Source of the DNA: Ashinkailepas kermadecensis
Taxonomy: Eukaryota > Arthropoda > Thecostraca > Neolepadidae
Direction: 5' to 3'
Assembly: GCA_034440615.1 (NCBI GenBank)
Contig: JAOTOM010002336.1
Span: 1 to 64,000, forward strand
Length of the DNA stretch: 64,000 nt
Part shown: in pieces, positions 35,418 through 46,290 of the stretch
Position numbering within the stretch: position 1 is the first letter of the stretch
Layout: the number at the start of each line of letters is the position of its first letter
Translations under genes and position numbers: made by a program
The notes under the pieces: generated by a model
What the model saw: the letters and a program-made list of their open reading frames with translations, nothing else
The model's database searches: none
Told to the model about the DNA's origin: nothing

Positions 35418-35733
35418 CACGGCCCCGCCGGGCGGGCCTCCGTCGCGGTCAGTGCCACCATGGCGACCGGTGGGCCCGCCTGCCTGTCAGACCTGTCACG
35501 GCCCCGCCGGGCGGGCCTCCGTCGCGGTCAGTGCCACCATGGCGACCGGTGGGCCCGCCTGCCTGTCAGACCTGTCACGGCCCCGCCGGGCGGGCCTCCG
35601 TCGCGGTCAGTGCCACCATGGCGACCGGTGGGCCCGCCTGCCTGTCAGACCTGTCACGGCTCGGCCGGGCGGGCCTTCGTCGCGGTCAGTGCCACCATGG
35701 CGACCGGTGGGCCCGCCTGCCTGTCAGACCTGT
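35418..35733. repeat. 79-bp GC-rich tandem repeat, 4 near-identical copies
   Basis: The unit runs from ACGGCCCCGCCGGGCGGGCC to CTGCCTGTCAGACCTGTC. The fourth copy reads GGCTCGGCCGGG and GGCCTTCGT; otherwise the copies are identical. Because 79 is not a multiple of three, each of the three plus frames passes through all reading phases of the unit, and no phase has a stop. The array is open by composition, not by selection that I can show. Confidence 0.95.
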
Positions 35734-35801
35734 CCTTAAAGGTGCACCTTTACGCATAGATATTGCGTAGCATTGTGCATGGATGTTTTACATACTTCTT
35801 C

Positions 35802-36003
35802 AGGGAGAAAGTACCCCGTCAATATTGGCTTTGCCCCGCCAATAATTCAAACTTTTAGCATGTGACCCTATAAAGTATGTCCCCCAATGGGGTAATGGGG
35901 TATGTCCCCCAATGGGGCAAGCCCATGGAGGAAATGGGCTTGCCCATTGCCTCCATGTACGCGCGCCCCCCCCCCCCGATAATTTCCAGAAATCAATGCC
36001 CCC
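35802..36003. repeat. Dispersed repeat family E, copy 1
   Basis: TCAATATTGGCTTTGCCCC through AAGTATGTCCCCCAATGGGG and AATTTCCAGAAATCAATGCC matches 39713-39872 (TCAATACTGGCTTTGCCCCC ... AATTTTCAGAAATCAACACC). A CCCCCAATGGGG duplication and AAGCCCAT/ATGGGCTT hairpin are present in this copy only. Confidence 0.65.
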
Positions 36004-39000
36004 GGCATTATGTATTACAAAACAACAAACATGATTTTCCCATCCTCCATGCTAATGATGGAGCTATCTCTAACTATCGTTGCGTTTTTGGTTGCCAGTT
36101 GCTGAATAAAATTATTTGTGCTTGCCAATAGCCGACAACAGCAATTTCCTGTTGCTATACCACTGGCTTTAACCATTGGCACTGCAGGCGTTCCAATCAG
36201 TGAAGGTCTAGGTATGAGAGCCGCGTAATAACCTACCATTTTATGATCGCGAGACTTGCTTTGTCTCCAGGACGACGAAGTGAAGAAGTCGTCTGCTTGT
36301 GTCTGGGTTAGATAGGAGCATCGGAACATGGGAAGAGCAGAGGTCCAGGCTAGGAGCAACTGAATTGAAAATGTTGACGGTGAAAACAAAATATTGAGGC
36401 TCCAGAAGCAAAGCTGCTGAAATCCGAGTTTTGCGCGTTGAGTGAGGAGGCGGGACTGGGGCGCAGGCGTCACAGTCTTACCCTTCAAGCTTGGAATCGT
36501 TCTGCGTCGCCGGAGTTGGGACCTCACCTGGAGCCGGAAGGCGGTGACGCCATTGATCGCGGCAGTTGTGTTCCGCTACACGAGGCCAGAGGTGGAGACA
36601 GTCCGGTCCGTCCCGCAGCGGCAGCCGCTAACACACCGCCAACAGCTTGATATATGGGAAGTGAGGTCTTCCGATACGGTCGAGGTGAGGGCGAGTCAGA
36701 GTTCTATAGGGTACGGCCGTCGGGCTCCCGAAACAATTGGGTAATCGCACGGACGTGGGATGGTTAGAAGGAAGTGTAGCGCATCCATGCGTGGGAATAG
36801 GGCTCGACCCTTCGACACGGTTGTCTTGCCGATGGAAATAGCAGGTTTTGGTGGGCTTCCTGCGGGAAAATTACCGGGGAACATCACCACAGGGTTTTTG
36901 CTGCTCGTATCACCGCGCACAGGGGCCACGGGGTGGTCTTGACGGTGGCCGTGATCCCTCCACTTGGCAGCGAAACGTTGCCATTTTACTGGACGTGTTG
37001 AAGCGTGTGTCGTTGACGCATTATCGACACATTTTACCCACCGGGAACGCACCGAACTTTGGAGCTATTCAACAACATATTATATTTGGTTTTCCAGATT
37101 TTCGGTTTCTATTGCTTATTTGAAACCACACGAAAATTATTCACCATGTTTCATTGTACACTTTGAACCCTTACGATCGAATTCGCCAGTTGGCCCTTGC
37201 GCAGGATTCCGGTGGCCCGCTGATAAACTACCTATCGCTCTTTGGGGCGGCTAGGTTGCCCACGTCCACGGTGTCCAATGTCCACGGTGAAGCGAGAGAA
37301 CTTCTACTGATGTTTGTGCGTTGTGTTGTTTGTGTTCGCTTTGTCTTGATGATCCTTGGCCAGCGGACTTCGTGAGTCCCAAAGCTTTTTCCACCCACGA
37401 AAGCCGGCGCGAGTCACAGCACTGCCGCTGACGTGGCAATGAGCTGTGGCATGAGTATGGCAGCGCGTTTTTCATATGAGGTCACGGATCTGTGACGTAA
37501 GCGTCAGGGCGTTTTTCATGAGGTCACGGATCTGTGACGTGAGTGTCCAAGGAGTTTTCACCGAAATCACAAAAGGTCGGCCATTTTCCTCAATTATTCA
37601 CCCCTGAATGGTGAATGTTGGGTGTGGTAGATAAGGGACGACTCAGCCTGCTTCTTTGTGGTAGATAACGGACAGCTCGGCCGACAAAGATCATGCCTAG
37701 GTCATTGATCGTTTCAAGGTCATTCGAGGTTATTGACCGGAAATGGCCCCAGATGAAGTTTGTTCTGTCTTATGAATCACTCTGGGGATAGCATGGACGA
37801 TGCCACCGAGTTTGGCGTCCGTTTTACGCCCTGAATATTATAAAAGATTACTTTGGGCACTAATCGAGCGTTTCCAAAACAAAGTCAACATTTTCACCTC
37901 ATCTGAGTTCTGAATTATGGGTGTAAATGCAACAAATCTCACATTGTTAGCATCTCATGATACTGTGGTCAATATTGTAATTCATGTTGTATGCTGTCTC
38001 CGGTGTTGTTCACACAAATGGCGATTAAACGTGAAGATTCTTGCTTTTTGCAAGACAATGACGGTTAAGCTGATCTTGAAGATTAACCAATGATGCGGGG
38101 TATGTAGATCTATCGACTGTAAATCTCGAGATCTGCCCACATGCAGTACATCCACTTGCTTCCTGTCGCGAGCAATCGTGTCTTGTCGCCACTGAGCGGT
38201 ACTAGCGCCGCATTAGTGCCACAGCATTGCAGTCTCCCGCTCTCAGGACGGGCTACAAGGCGGTCAGACTGGGTTAGCTTCACGGCGGTCCGACAATTGC
38301 AGGCGATTTGATCGCCTCTGTCGATAACAAACGTGTCAGAACAAGACGCAGGTGAGCAGGATCCCGGCAGATGTCGCTCCCGCTGTCATGGGAACTGTCT
38401 CAAAGTTCTGGGGGAGGGGGGAGGCGGCGAAAGCTATTTGAATTCGATTCTTTCCATGGGACATACATAGGGCTAGTTCAGCTCGTTCAACATTGAAGGA
38501 CGGAGCGCTGCCCCTGTCGTCCCCACACGCAGGCACCTCCCCTTGCTCGCTTACCGTGACCTGCCCTTCGATTTCAGATAGGGGGGCTTCACAAGGAGGC
38601 AAGATAAAATTACCGGGATTCAGGGAGCGTGCCAAGTGGCGGAGTCAAGGGTGATCTCCCACCCAACCTCAAGATGGCCCGATTCGGAGCAATTTTGGCT
38701 TTATTCACGATTTTCTGACAAGCTAGAAACATTGTAGATGGAAGATATTCTGTTAATCTCAAGCTCAAGTCCTAGGCCATCCAAATTAAATGGGTTTTGA
38801 AAATGTACGGTAATATTTCCACTTTCCTCAAGCTGACGGGCTGGACCCGCCCCTGAGCGTACGGGGATCCTCCTGTGCTCAATAATGCAGGCGCGCCTCA
38901 CTTATCGTGATGATGCTCGTGGCGCGTCACCGCCACCTTCGCCGAACACCGTCACGTCTCTCCGCCACTCTCCCCACACGTCCCCCTCTGCCTCGTTCTC

Positions 39001-39454
39001 TCCCCCATGCCCGCCGCCGCTGCCTGCCGTTAATAACAGCGCCCCGCCAGTGGAGGAATTCATTGGCCGAGGGAGCAGAGGGGAGCGACTTGCATCGTGA
39101 CGCCGGCGGCGCCGAGTTTCCCCGACTCGGAGCGCTGCCGGCGGTGGGGCGGAGGCGGGGGCGGGGGCGGGGGAGGAGTCCCTGGAGGCTGGTTCCCCTC
39201 GGTTCGCCACGGACTATTACGTCGCCCTACGTGTGCGCAGCGGCACGGCATTACCATTGTAAACGGCGCCTCCTGAAGTGGTCACGTGGCCTCTCATTGA
39301 GCTCTGATTGGCCCTGAATGGCGACAACCAAAACCAATTGAAATACTCTTTCGCAAAACGCTGCAATAGTCATTCATCATGCGCGGTGATCGAGGCGGCT
39401 CTGAACCACCGGGCCCCTGTTGGTACTGATCGGGTGCAGGAGCGACGGGAAAAG
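36004..39454. other. 3.4-kb unclassified region
   Basis: No recognised gene. Local features: a two-copy ~48-bp duplication with GAGGTCACGGATCTGTGACG at about 37478 and 37530, and a CpG-rich stretch at 39090-39200. The longest frame (36015-36527 minus, 170 codons) has no recognisable domain. Confidence 0.4.
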
Positions 39455-39690
39455 TGGAAGAACAATTTCCAGGATGGGGGGAATTTCCGCGGAGGGGCGC
39501 CACTAACTGAGAAAATATACTAAGGGAGACGCTTACTCGAGTGCCACCCTGTGAGCACTTTTTGTACCCAGAGGAACGTCTTCGGCTGAAAATGTCAAGG
39601 GGTGCACTGGACATGCTGTACTGGGCGCCTTTTTCCCACCAGAGAGGCGCCTCTGGTCAGAGGGAGCGCCACCGAACAGTGGGAAGGACC
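39455..39690 (+). mobile_element. CTCGAGTG / GGCGCC dispersed family copy
   Basis: GGAGGGGCGCCACTAACTGA, TTACTCGAGTGCCACC, GGTGCACTGGACATGC and AGAGGCGCCTCTGGTCAGAG match the family at 9443, 23895 and 41303. The termini are not resolved. Confidence 0.5.
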
Positions 39691-39712
39691 AGAAGTCTTG
39701 TTTTATATACTT

Positions 39713-39872
39713 TTGAGTAAGCAAGTGCCCCCTCAATACTGGCTTTGCCCCCCCAAATAATCCTATGTAGTGTGTGATTCTACGAAGTATGGCCCCAAAT
39801 CAACTTGGCCCTGTCCTTTGCCTTCATGCATTTTACCCCCGTCCCACCAATAATTTTCAGAAATCAACACCC
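39713..39872. repeat. Dispersed repeat family E, copy 2
   Basis: The homologue of 35802-36003, and shorter. The TGCCCTACCAATAATTTTCA phrase near 56752 may be a third fragment. Confidence 0.6.
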
Positions 39873-40019
39873 GTGGGAAGGACTAATCCCCTTACTCGCT
39901 AACGACGCCTGTGGTGTTGATGGCCTACAACGTGCTGGTGCCCGAGCTTTCCTCTTGCGGAGCCTGTGAGCGTTGAGAGCGTGTGCGGACGTGAAGCGTG
40001 AAGTGTGTGATGTCGCCCT

Positions 40020-40052
40020 CTAGCGTGAAGTGTGTGATGTCGCCCTCTCTGG
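40020..40052. repeat. ~32-bp direct duplication
   Basis: GCGTGAAGTGTGTGATGTCG plus CCCTCT occurs twice in tandem (about 39990-40052). Confidence 0.8.
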
Positions 40053-40168
40053 ATGACGGGCCGGATATTGCCCTGTCTGCTGCATTGTCCCCCTAGTGAT
40101 CCACCGCCCAGATCGGCAGATATTTGCTCGGCTTGGTGTGCTGGGACGGCGCCACACTGTGTATGATG

Positions 40169-40402
40169 CTTCTTGCCAGGGGCGGATTCAGTCATCCGGT
40201 TTCTAGAGGAATGCAAAAATCACCATACATGAAAAACAAAAGTTCATTGGATTTGAATACCTCATAACCTGATCTTCTGATTAACACAATCTATTCTACA
40301 TCAAATAATTATAGTTCTTCCACCATTCGAGAAGAAAGACGAATTTAGCTTAAATTGTTGCCATCGTTGGTCCCCCTCCCCGAATCCACCCATGTCTCTT
40401 GC
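40169..40402 (+). mobile_element. hAT-like MITE, CAGGGGCGGATT family
   Basis: The 218-bp element (40177-40394) has left end CAGGGGCGGATTCAGTC and right end CCCCGAATCCACCCATG. Flanks CTTCTTGC (40169-40176) and TCTCTTGC (40395-40402) match at 6/8. The right end is like the terminus at 24260. There is no coding capacity. Confidence 0.65.
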
Positions 40403-40484
40403 CGAGCGTTTTCAAATGTATAGGGCGTATGTAATTTGTGAATGGCTATTTGTCAGGTTCTTGCCATAAGCCTCAGACATCTGT

Positions 40485-40767
40485 GCCACCGGCAGGGGCG
40501 CAGCCAGGATTTTGTTAAGGGGGCCGAACCGAAACATGTCATGAAATAACTTTTGAGATTTTCACTACTTAAAAGTTCTTGTTTGATCTAGTGTATGTTT
40601 GGTTGCTAGGGGGGAGGGGTCGGGTCCCGGACTCATTGGCTGCTAGGGGGGAGGGGTCGGGTCCCGGACTCATTGGCTGCTAGGGGGAGGGGGAGGGTCC
40701 CGGACCCATTGGCTGCTAGGGGGAGGGGTCGGGTCCCGGACTCATTGGCTGCGCCCCTGGCCACTGC
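40485..40767 (+). mobile_element. hAT-like MITE with 14-bp perfect terminal inverted repeats
   Basis: The element occupies 40493-40759. CAGGGGCGCAGCCA at the left is the exact complement of TGGCTGCGCCCCTG at the right. Flanks GCCACCGG (40485-40492) and GCCACTGC (40760-40767) match at 6/8. The interior TTTTGAGATTTTCACTACTT is shared with 16723 and 27481. Its right half is a 36-bp tandem repeat (40605-40757, 4 copies) in which TTGGCTGC, the start of the right terminus, is repeated with GGGGGAGGGGTCGGGTCCCG. Confidence 0.85.
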
Positions 40768-41302
40768 CGTAGATTTGTTCTGCATTCCATCCTGTAGGCA
40801 ATGGTCAATGTAAGAATTAAATAATGTCGGAGCAAGTAATTAAATAAATTCGAAAGCATTTTCTGTTATGCTTTGGTGCGAAATCTTTCTGAACAATCGT
40901 TGTAGGATGCATAACGAGCAAACAAGAAAATGCTGTCAAATTCGTGCAGTGAAGACCGGGCGACCATTGCAACAACTGCGCACATGACGTCTGCGTAAGT
41001 GGATGTCCACCGACAAGTCGGCCTGTCACCAGCACTGGACATCTCGCGTGAGGCCTGGGTCCATGTCCTTATTTTCAAGACATATTTGCAAGTTGAAGAA
41101 GGAAAATGACAGCTTAATATTAGCAGGGTACCAAACCAGAGGGTGTCCAGACTCCCCCCTCCCCCCCGACCTACCCGAGATCTGCAGCCACGCCTATCAG
41201 CGGGCTTCCCATGTGATGTCACGCCGGACGCTGTTCACCCCTCTGCTGGTGCCGCTGTCAAGCTGAAGAAGGCTCTGGTTATTTACGACGCACTCGGCTG
41301 CT
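40768..41302. other. Unclassified stretch with a palindrome-arm relative
   Basis: About 41050-41115 (GGTCCATGTCCTTATTTTCA, GACATATTTGCAAGTTGAAG, AAAATGACA) resembles the inner right arm of the large palindrome (9255-9310). It seems to be a single-arm, diverged copy. Confidence 0.5.
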
Positions 41303-41520
41303 GGACAGGGGCGGATCCAGGAATTTTGATCGCTGGGTTCGGAGGGAACGCCACTTATTGAGCAAATTTTATTGGGGAGGGCAGGGGTGCATTCGAGTAT
41401 CCTGGAGCGACGTATTTTCTGTTCAGAGGAGCATTTTCGGCTAAAAAATCAGGGTGGAGGTGAGAGGTGGACCGGTGCACTCGGGCGTCCTGGGGGGCGG
41501 GGGGGGGACGTTCGAGTTGT
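41303..41520 (+). mobile_element. CAGGGGCGGATCCAGGAATT family copy
   Basis: This copy has the best-preserved left terminus, CAGGGGCGGATCCAGGAATT, followed by GGAACGCCACTTATTGAGCA, GTGCATTCGAGTATCCTGGA and GTGCACTCGGGCGTCCTGG. The right terminus was not found. Confidence 0.55.
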
Positions 41521-41654
41521 TTTGCTTCTTTCAACCACATGGGCGCCGCCTTTCCACACAAGGTAGGGGGGGCACACGTCCGCTGCGCATGCTGTTATTA
41601 ACCTGTCCGCAGACCCCGCTGACTTGGTCAGGCGTCGAACGCCTTACCGACTAA

Positions 41655-41968
41655 GTCATCGAACGCCCTGGACCCTGACCGCCGCCACCAGGCCGGGCCG
41701 CGGACACACCCTGGACCCCGACCGCCGCCGCCAGGCCGGGCCGCGGACACACCCTGGACCCCGACCGCCGCCGCCAGGCCGGGCCGCGGACACACCCTGG
41801 ACCCGGACCGCCGCCGCCAGGCCGGGCCGCGGACACACCCTGGACCCGGACCGCCGCCGCCAGGCCGGGCCGCGGACACACCCTGGACCCGGACCGCCGC
41901 CGCCAGGCCGGGCCGCGGACACACCCTGGACCCCGACCGGCGCCGCCAGGCCGGGCCGCGGACACACC
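41655..41968. repeat. 42-bp GC-rich minisatellite, about 7 copies
   Basis: The unit is CGGACACACCCTGGACCCCG plus ACCGCCGCCGCCAGGCCGGG plus CC. The period of 42 keeps frames open on both strands (129-317 codons), which are not genes. Single-base variants (CCCCGACC or CCCGGACC) group by block. Confidence 0.95.
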
Positions 41969-42159
41969 CCTGACACCCAGCTCGGCAGCGCACCAGGCGA
42001 CCTTCCAAGGTCCGGCGGTCTGGGCGGGACCTGTTTGTCCGCCACACACCTGACACCTGACTGGTCCGACTGGTCTGGGCGGACGCCGCCTGTTGTGCTC
42101 CGGTCGTCAACCTCTGGCCAACAGGTGCGGCAGGGTCCGCTGTCGTGGCGGAAGGGTGA

Positions 42160-42705
42160 TGTCCACCTCCAGCCCTGGCAGACACGATATTGTCCACCTC
42201 ACGCCCTGGGAGACACGATATTGTCCACCTCACGCCCTGGCAGACATGATATTGTCCACCTCTGCTCACTGGCAGACACGATATTGTTATCCACCCTAGC
42301 CCTGGCAGACATGATATTATCCACCCTAGCCCTGGCAGACACGATATTATCCACCCTAGCCCTGACAGACATGATATTATCCACCCTAGCCCTGGCAGAC
42401 ACGATATTATTCACCTCTAGCCCTGGCAGACACGATATTATAGAGTCTGCGACAGAGTGGAGTGGACACCACCACCACCTCTGCTCTCGGCAGACAAAAT
42501 ATTATCCACCTGTAGCCCTGACAAGCACGATATTGTCCACCTGTGCTCACGGAAGACAAGATATTGTCCACCTCTAGCTTGGTTAGGAACGATGCTGTGC
42601 ACCTCTAACCGTAGAAGACATGACTTTGTCAATCTCTAACCAAGGTAAGCTTCATGTTGTCTGCCACTAACCATAGTAGACACGATATTGTCCATCTCCA
42701 GGGAC
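42160..42705. repeat. ~30-bp minisatellite, about 17 copies
   Basis: The unit is CCACCCTAGCCCTGGCAGAC plus ATGATATTAT, with variants (CCACCTCACGCCCTGGGAGA, CACGATATTG). Copies diverge toward the right edge, where one unit is inverted (see the palindrome at 42680-42715). Confidence 0.92.
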
Positions 42706-42715
42706 AATATCGTGT
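42680..42715. repeat. Perfect 14-bp inverted repeat at array end
   Basis: ACACGATATTGTCC (42680-42693) and GGACAATATCGTGT (42702-42715) are exact complements around an 8-bp loop. One repeat unit has been inverted. Confidence 0.9.
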
Positions 42716-42723
42716 GACAATAT

Positions 42724-42859
42724 CAGTCGTAGCTTTCCTAAGGGTGCCCGACGAAAACAAATGTGAAGAAACAGATCGTTTTTGGCGCGCGTGGCATCGT
42801 TTTTGGCGCCCGAAGATGTCTGGGAGCGGGCCCTCGGCACCCGATTGGCTGCGCCTCTG
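42724..42859 (+). mobile_element. Short or rearranged hAT-like MITE copy
   Basis: CCTAAGGGTGCCCGACGAAA near the left and GATTGGCTGCGCCTCTG at the right match the copy at 16189. The left terminus is shortened (CAGTCGTAGCTTTCC), and flanks GACAATAT and TCCATCTC do not match, so the left edge has probably been rebuilt. Confidence 0.5.
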
Positions 42860-43884
42860 TCCATCTCTAACCTCGTTTGCCTTTGACCTCGCAGACACCA
42901 TGCCATTCGCCTCCAACCTCATCACGAGAGGCATTGTTGACGCCAAGCCACAGTTGGTCAGTCATCGTCCACATCTAACTGCGTGATGTCCACTCCACTC
43001 TGTCGCAGACTGGCTGCGTTCCACCGATCGTCAGTGGAACTGGCAGAAGCGTTCGCCCAGAGATGAAAAGGCCTTGGAAACTTCCACAAACGAGATAATA
43101 ATATCACCTCTGACCTTCCACCAGTCCGGTTTCCCTTTTACTCCTGCTTGCACAGTCATTAATTATGTGTGTGGAGGCTTTGCAATGTTATTGGTGTTGC
43201 CAAGATCTAATTCAACTACGACCTTTTTCAGGTAACGGAGTACATCTAATGGTAAGTAGTGACATTTATTGGCATTGCATTTGTAGAGTCAGTAATACGT
43301 ATGTATGCACTTACCAATTAATCGGACTTGGTGTACTCTGAAATATTTCTTCTCTTTTGACGCTTAGTACACCATGCAAATTTAAAACGAGCTTCATCTC
43401 CTCTGCAAGTTCAGAGAGTGACTACCAGTGTTTTGCGACCATTAGGAGGGCAATCAAAATACTGATGTTGCATGGCAATGCTATTTACTAATCTATTGAT
43501 TGGTGTTGCGCCGGCAATACCAAACGTGCACGGGACTCCAACCCTCATCAATGGTACTATTTTCCAATACTTGAACCATACAGATGAATTAAGCATAATA
43601 TAAAATGCAATAATCCTACGTAATTTAAGTATCGGTCTGAATGATGATCATTTTATCTGAATCTTCCATGTTAGGCATCGGACTAATTGATCTGACTTCA
43701 TTCGGAAAATAGAGAAACCTGACATTGCGGTTATGGAGACGATAAGCACATCAAAGCAACTTTATTTTCGCTGAAAAAAAAGAAATTCACAATATTACAG
43801 ACGTAGATATCAAGCAAACATTCCACATGACTCTTAAATCAACATAGAACTTAAATCAAAATCAGAATTTGAACCATGAGCGCC
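42860..43884. other. Unclassified 1-kb stretch
   Basis: AT-rich from 43180 onward. No gene, RNA or repeat was recognised. Confidence 0.45.
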
Positions 43885-44765
43885 AGCGACCGTCGTGACC
43901 ACACGGTGGCCCGGTGGCCATCGGCCGTCGTGACCTCACGGTGGCCTGGTGGCCTTCGGCCGTCGTGACCACACGGTGGTCTGGTGGCCATTGGCCGTCG
44001 TGACCACACGGTGGCCTGGTGGCCATTGGCCGTCGTGACCACACGGTGGTCTGGTGGCCATCCACCGTCGCGACCACACGGTGACCTGTGGCCATCCACC
44101 GTCGCGACCACACGGTGGCCTGGTGGCCATCGGCCGTCGTGACCACACGGTGGTCTGGTGGCCATCGGCCGTCGTGACCACACGGTGGTCTGGTGGCCAT
44201 CGGCCGTCGTGACCACACGGTGGCCTGGTGGCCATCGGCCGTCGTGACCACACGGTGGCCTGGTGGCCATCGGCCGTCGTGACCACACGGTGGCCTGGTG
44301 GCCATCCACCGTCGCGACCACACGGTGGCCTGGTTGCCATCGGCCGTCGTGACCACATGGTGGCCTGGTGGCCATCCACCGTCGCGACCACACGGTGGCC
44401 TGGTGGCCTTCGGCCGTCGTGACCACACGGTGGTCTGGTGGCCATTGTCCGTCGTGACCACACGGTGGCCTGGTGGCCATTGGCCGTCGTGACCACAAGG
44501 TGGCCCGGTGGCCATTGGCCGTCGTGACCACACGGTGGCCCGGTGGCCATTGGGCGTCGTGACCACACGGTGGCCTGGTGGCCATTGGCCGTCGTGACCT
44601 CATGGTGGCCTGGTGGCCTTCGGCCGTCGTGACCACACGGTGGCCTGGTGGCCATCGGCCGTCGTGACCACACGGTGGCCTGGTGGCCATCGGCCGTCGT
44701 GACCACACGGTGGCCTGGTGGCCATCGGCCGTCGTGACCACACGGTGGCCGGGTGGCCTTCCGCA
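43885..44765. repeat. 35-bp minisatellite, about 25 copies
   Basis: The unit is CCGTCGTGACCACACGGTGG plus CCTGGTGGCCATCGG. Variants are CCGTCGCGACC with CATCCA (several copies), GTGGTCTGG and CATTGG. Three units are 105 bp, so minus frames of 234-296 codons cycle every 35 residues. Not coding. Confidence 0.96.
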
Positions 44766-44995
44766 ATCTAAGCAGATAAATTGGCTTAAGTAATAATTGC
44801 ATGATTATGGATTCAATATCACTGGGGAAGCCGATGATAAATTATACTGAAAACTATTAACATACATTGCTAGCCTTTTATGCGCCGAGGTGGGAGTCTG
44901 GTACCTGAAAGTGTGTTGTGAGTGCCCCTGTGGACTTGAACGCGGGCACAAGTCGATTTGGTACACTGCGCAGCTGAACATAGCCTGGTCCGAGA
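44766..44995. other. Short unique stretch
   Basis: Nothing recognised. Confidence 0.5.
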
Positions 44996-45190
44996 GCCAT
45001 AACCATAGCCATAGCCATAGCTATGGCCATAACCATAACCATAGCCATAGCCATAGACGTAGCCACAGCCCTGGCCATAGCCATAGCCATAGCCATAGCC
45101 ATAAGCATGACCATAGCCATAGCCATAGCCATAGCCATAGCCATAGCCATAGCCATAGCCATAGGCAGGGACATAGCCATAGCCTTAGCC
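44996..45190. repeat. CCATAG hexanucleotide array
   Basis: About 30 CCATAG units with occasional CTATGG, CATAAC and CGTAGC variants. The frames are open by repetition only. Confidence 0.95.
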
Positions 45191-45776
45191 AGGAGCAAAT
45201 TCCGGCAACAACACTGCATTTTAAGGCTAGGAGCTCAGCAACCGAATAAATTAATACAAATTAAAGTTTGACAACTCGAAAACACCTTCAGAATCGCGAG
45301 ATAGCTTGGAAAAGGGTACTTGCTTCATTAGAAATCTGCACCTGGCTAAACACTCGTATTGATTTCAAGAAGCATGCGGCCGGCCAAAAGGAAAATGGCG
45401 TCAACAAAATTAAGAATGGATACGATGAACAAAACGTAATTTGCGGACTGGCTGCAAATGTAGGAACAAAGAACAAAGAAGAAGAACAAAGAAGCAACCT
45501 TTCGGCGAGATGTGCATCAGAACGAAGAAGTCCCGAGTGATTCCTAGTATCTCTGGCGACCGCCAACACGGATAGAACAAAGTCTCGCTGAGTACGTACG
45601 TCTCAAATTCAACTGACACGACGCCCAGAAAACACGACATCAAAGGCAACGCCGCCACGCGACATGGCTTCAAATGGTCTCTCTCGTACACCTGCTTGGG
45701 ATTCGTGCACATTTTGTGTTGCGGCCGACGAAAATGGCCTTTATAATCTGGCACGCCTGAAAACCCACAACTGACA

Positions 45777-45779
<3 letters not shown>
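45191..45779. other. Unclassified stretch
   Basis: Frames of 90-123 codons overlap on both strands. No recognisable domain. Confidence 0.4.

Positions 45780-45851
<72 letters not shown>
45780..45851. repeat. (AT)n microsatellite
   Basis: A pure TA run of about 72 bp bordering the homopolymer block that truncates the first PLE. Confidence 0.97.
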
Positions 45852-46286
<435 letters not shown>

Positions 46287-46290
46287 ACAG

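Noticed and set aside
41624..42577. 317-codon plus-strand frame as a Pro/Arg-rich protein
   Set aside because: It runs through the 42-bp and 30-bp arrays. Both strands are open and no conserved segment exists outside the repeats.
43851..44802. Minus-strand frames of 234-296 codons as a gene
   Set aside because: They are the 35-bp minisatellite cycling every 35 residues in all frames.
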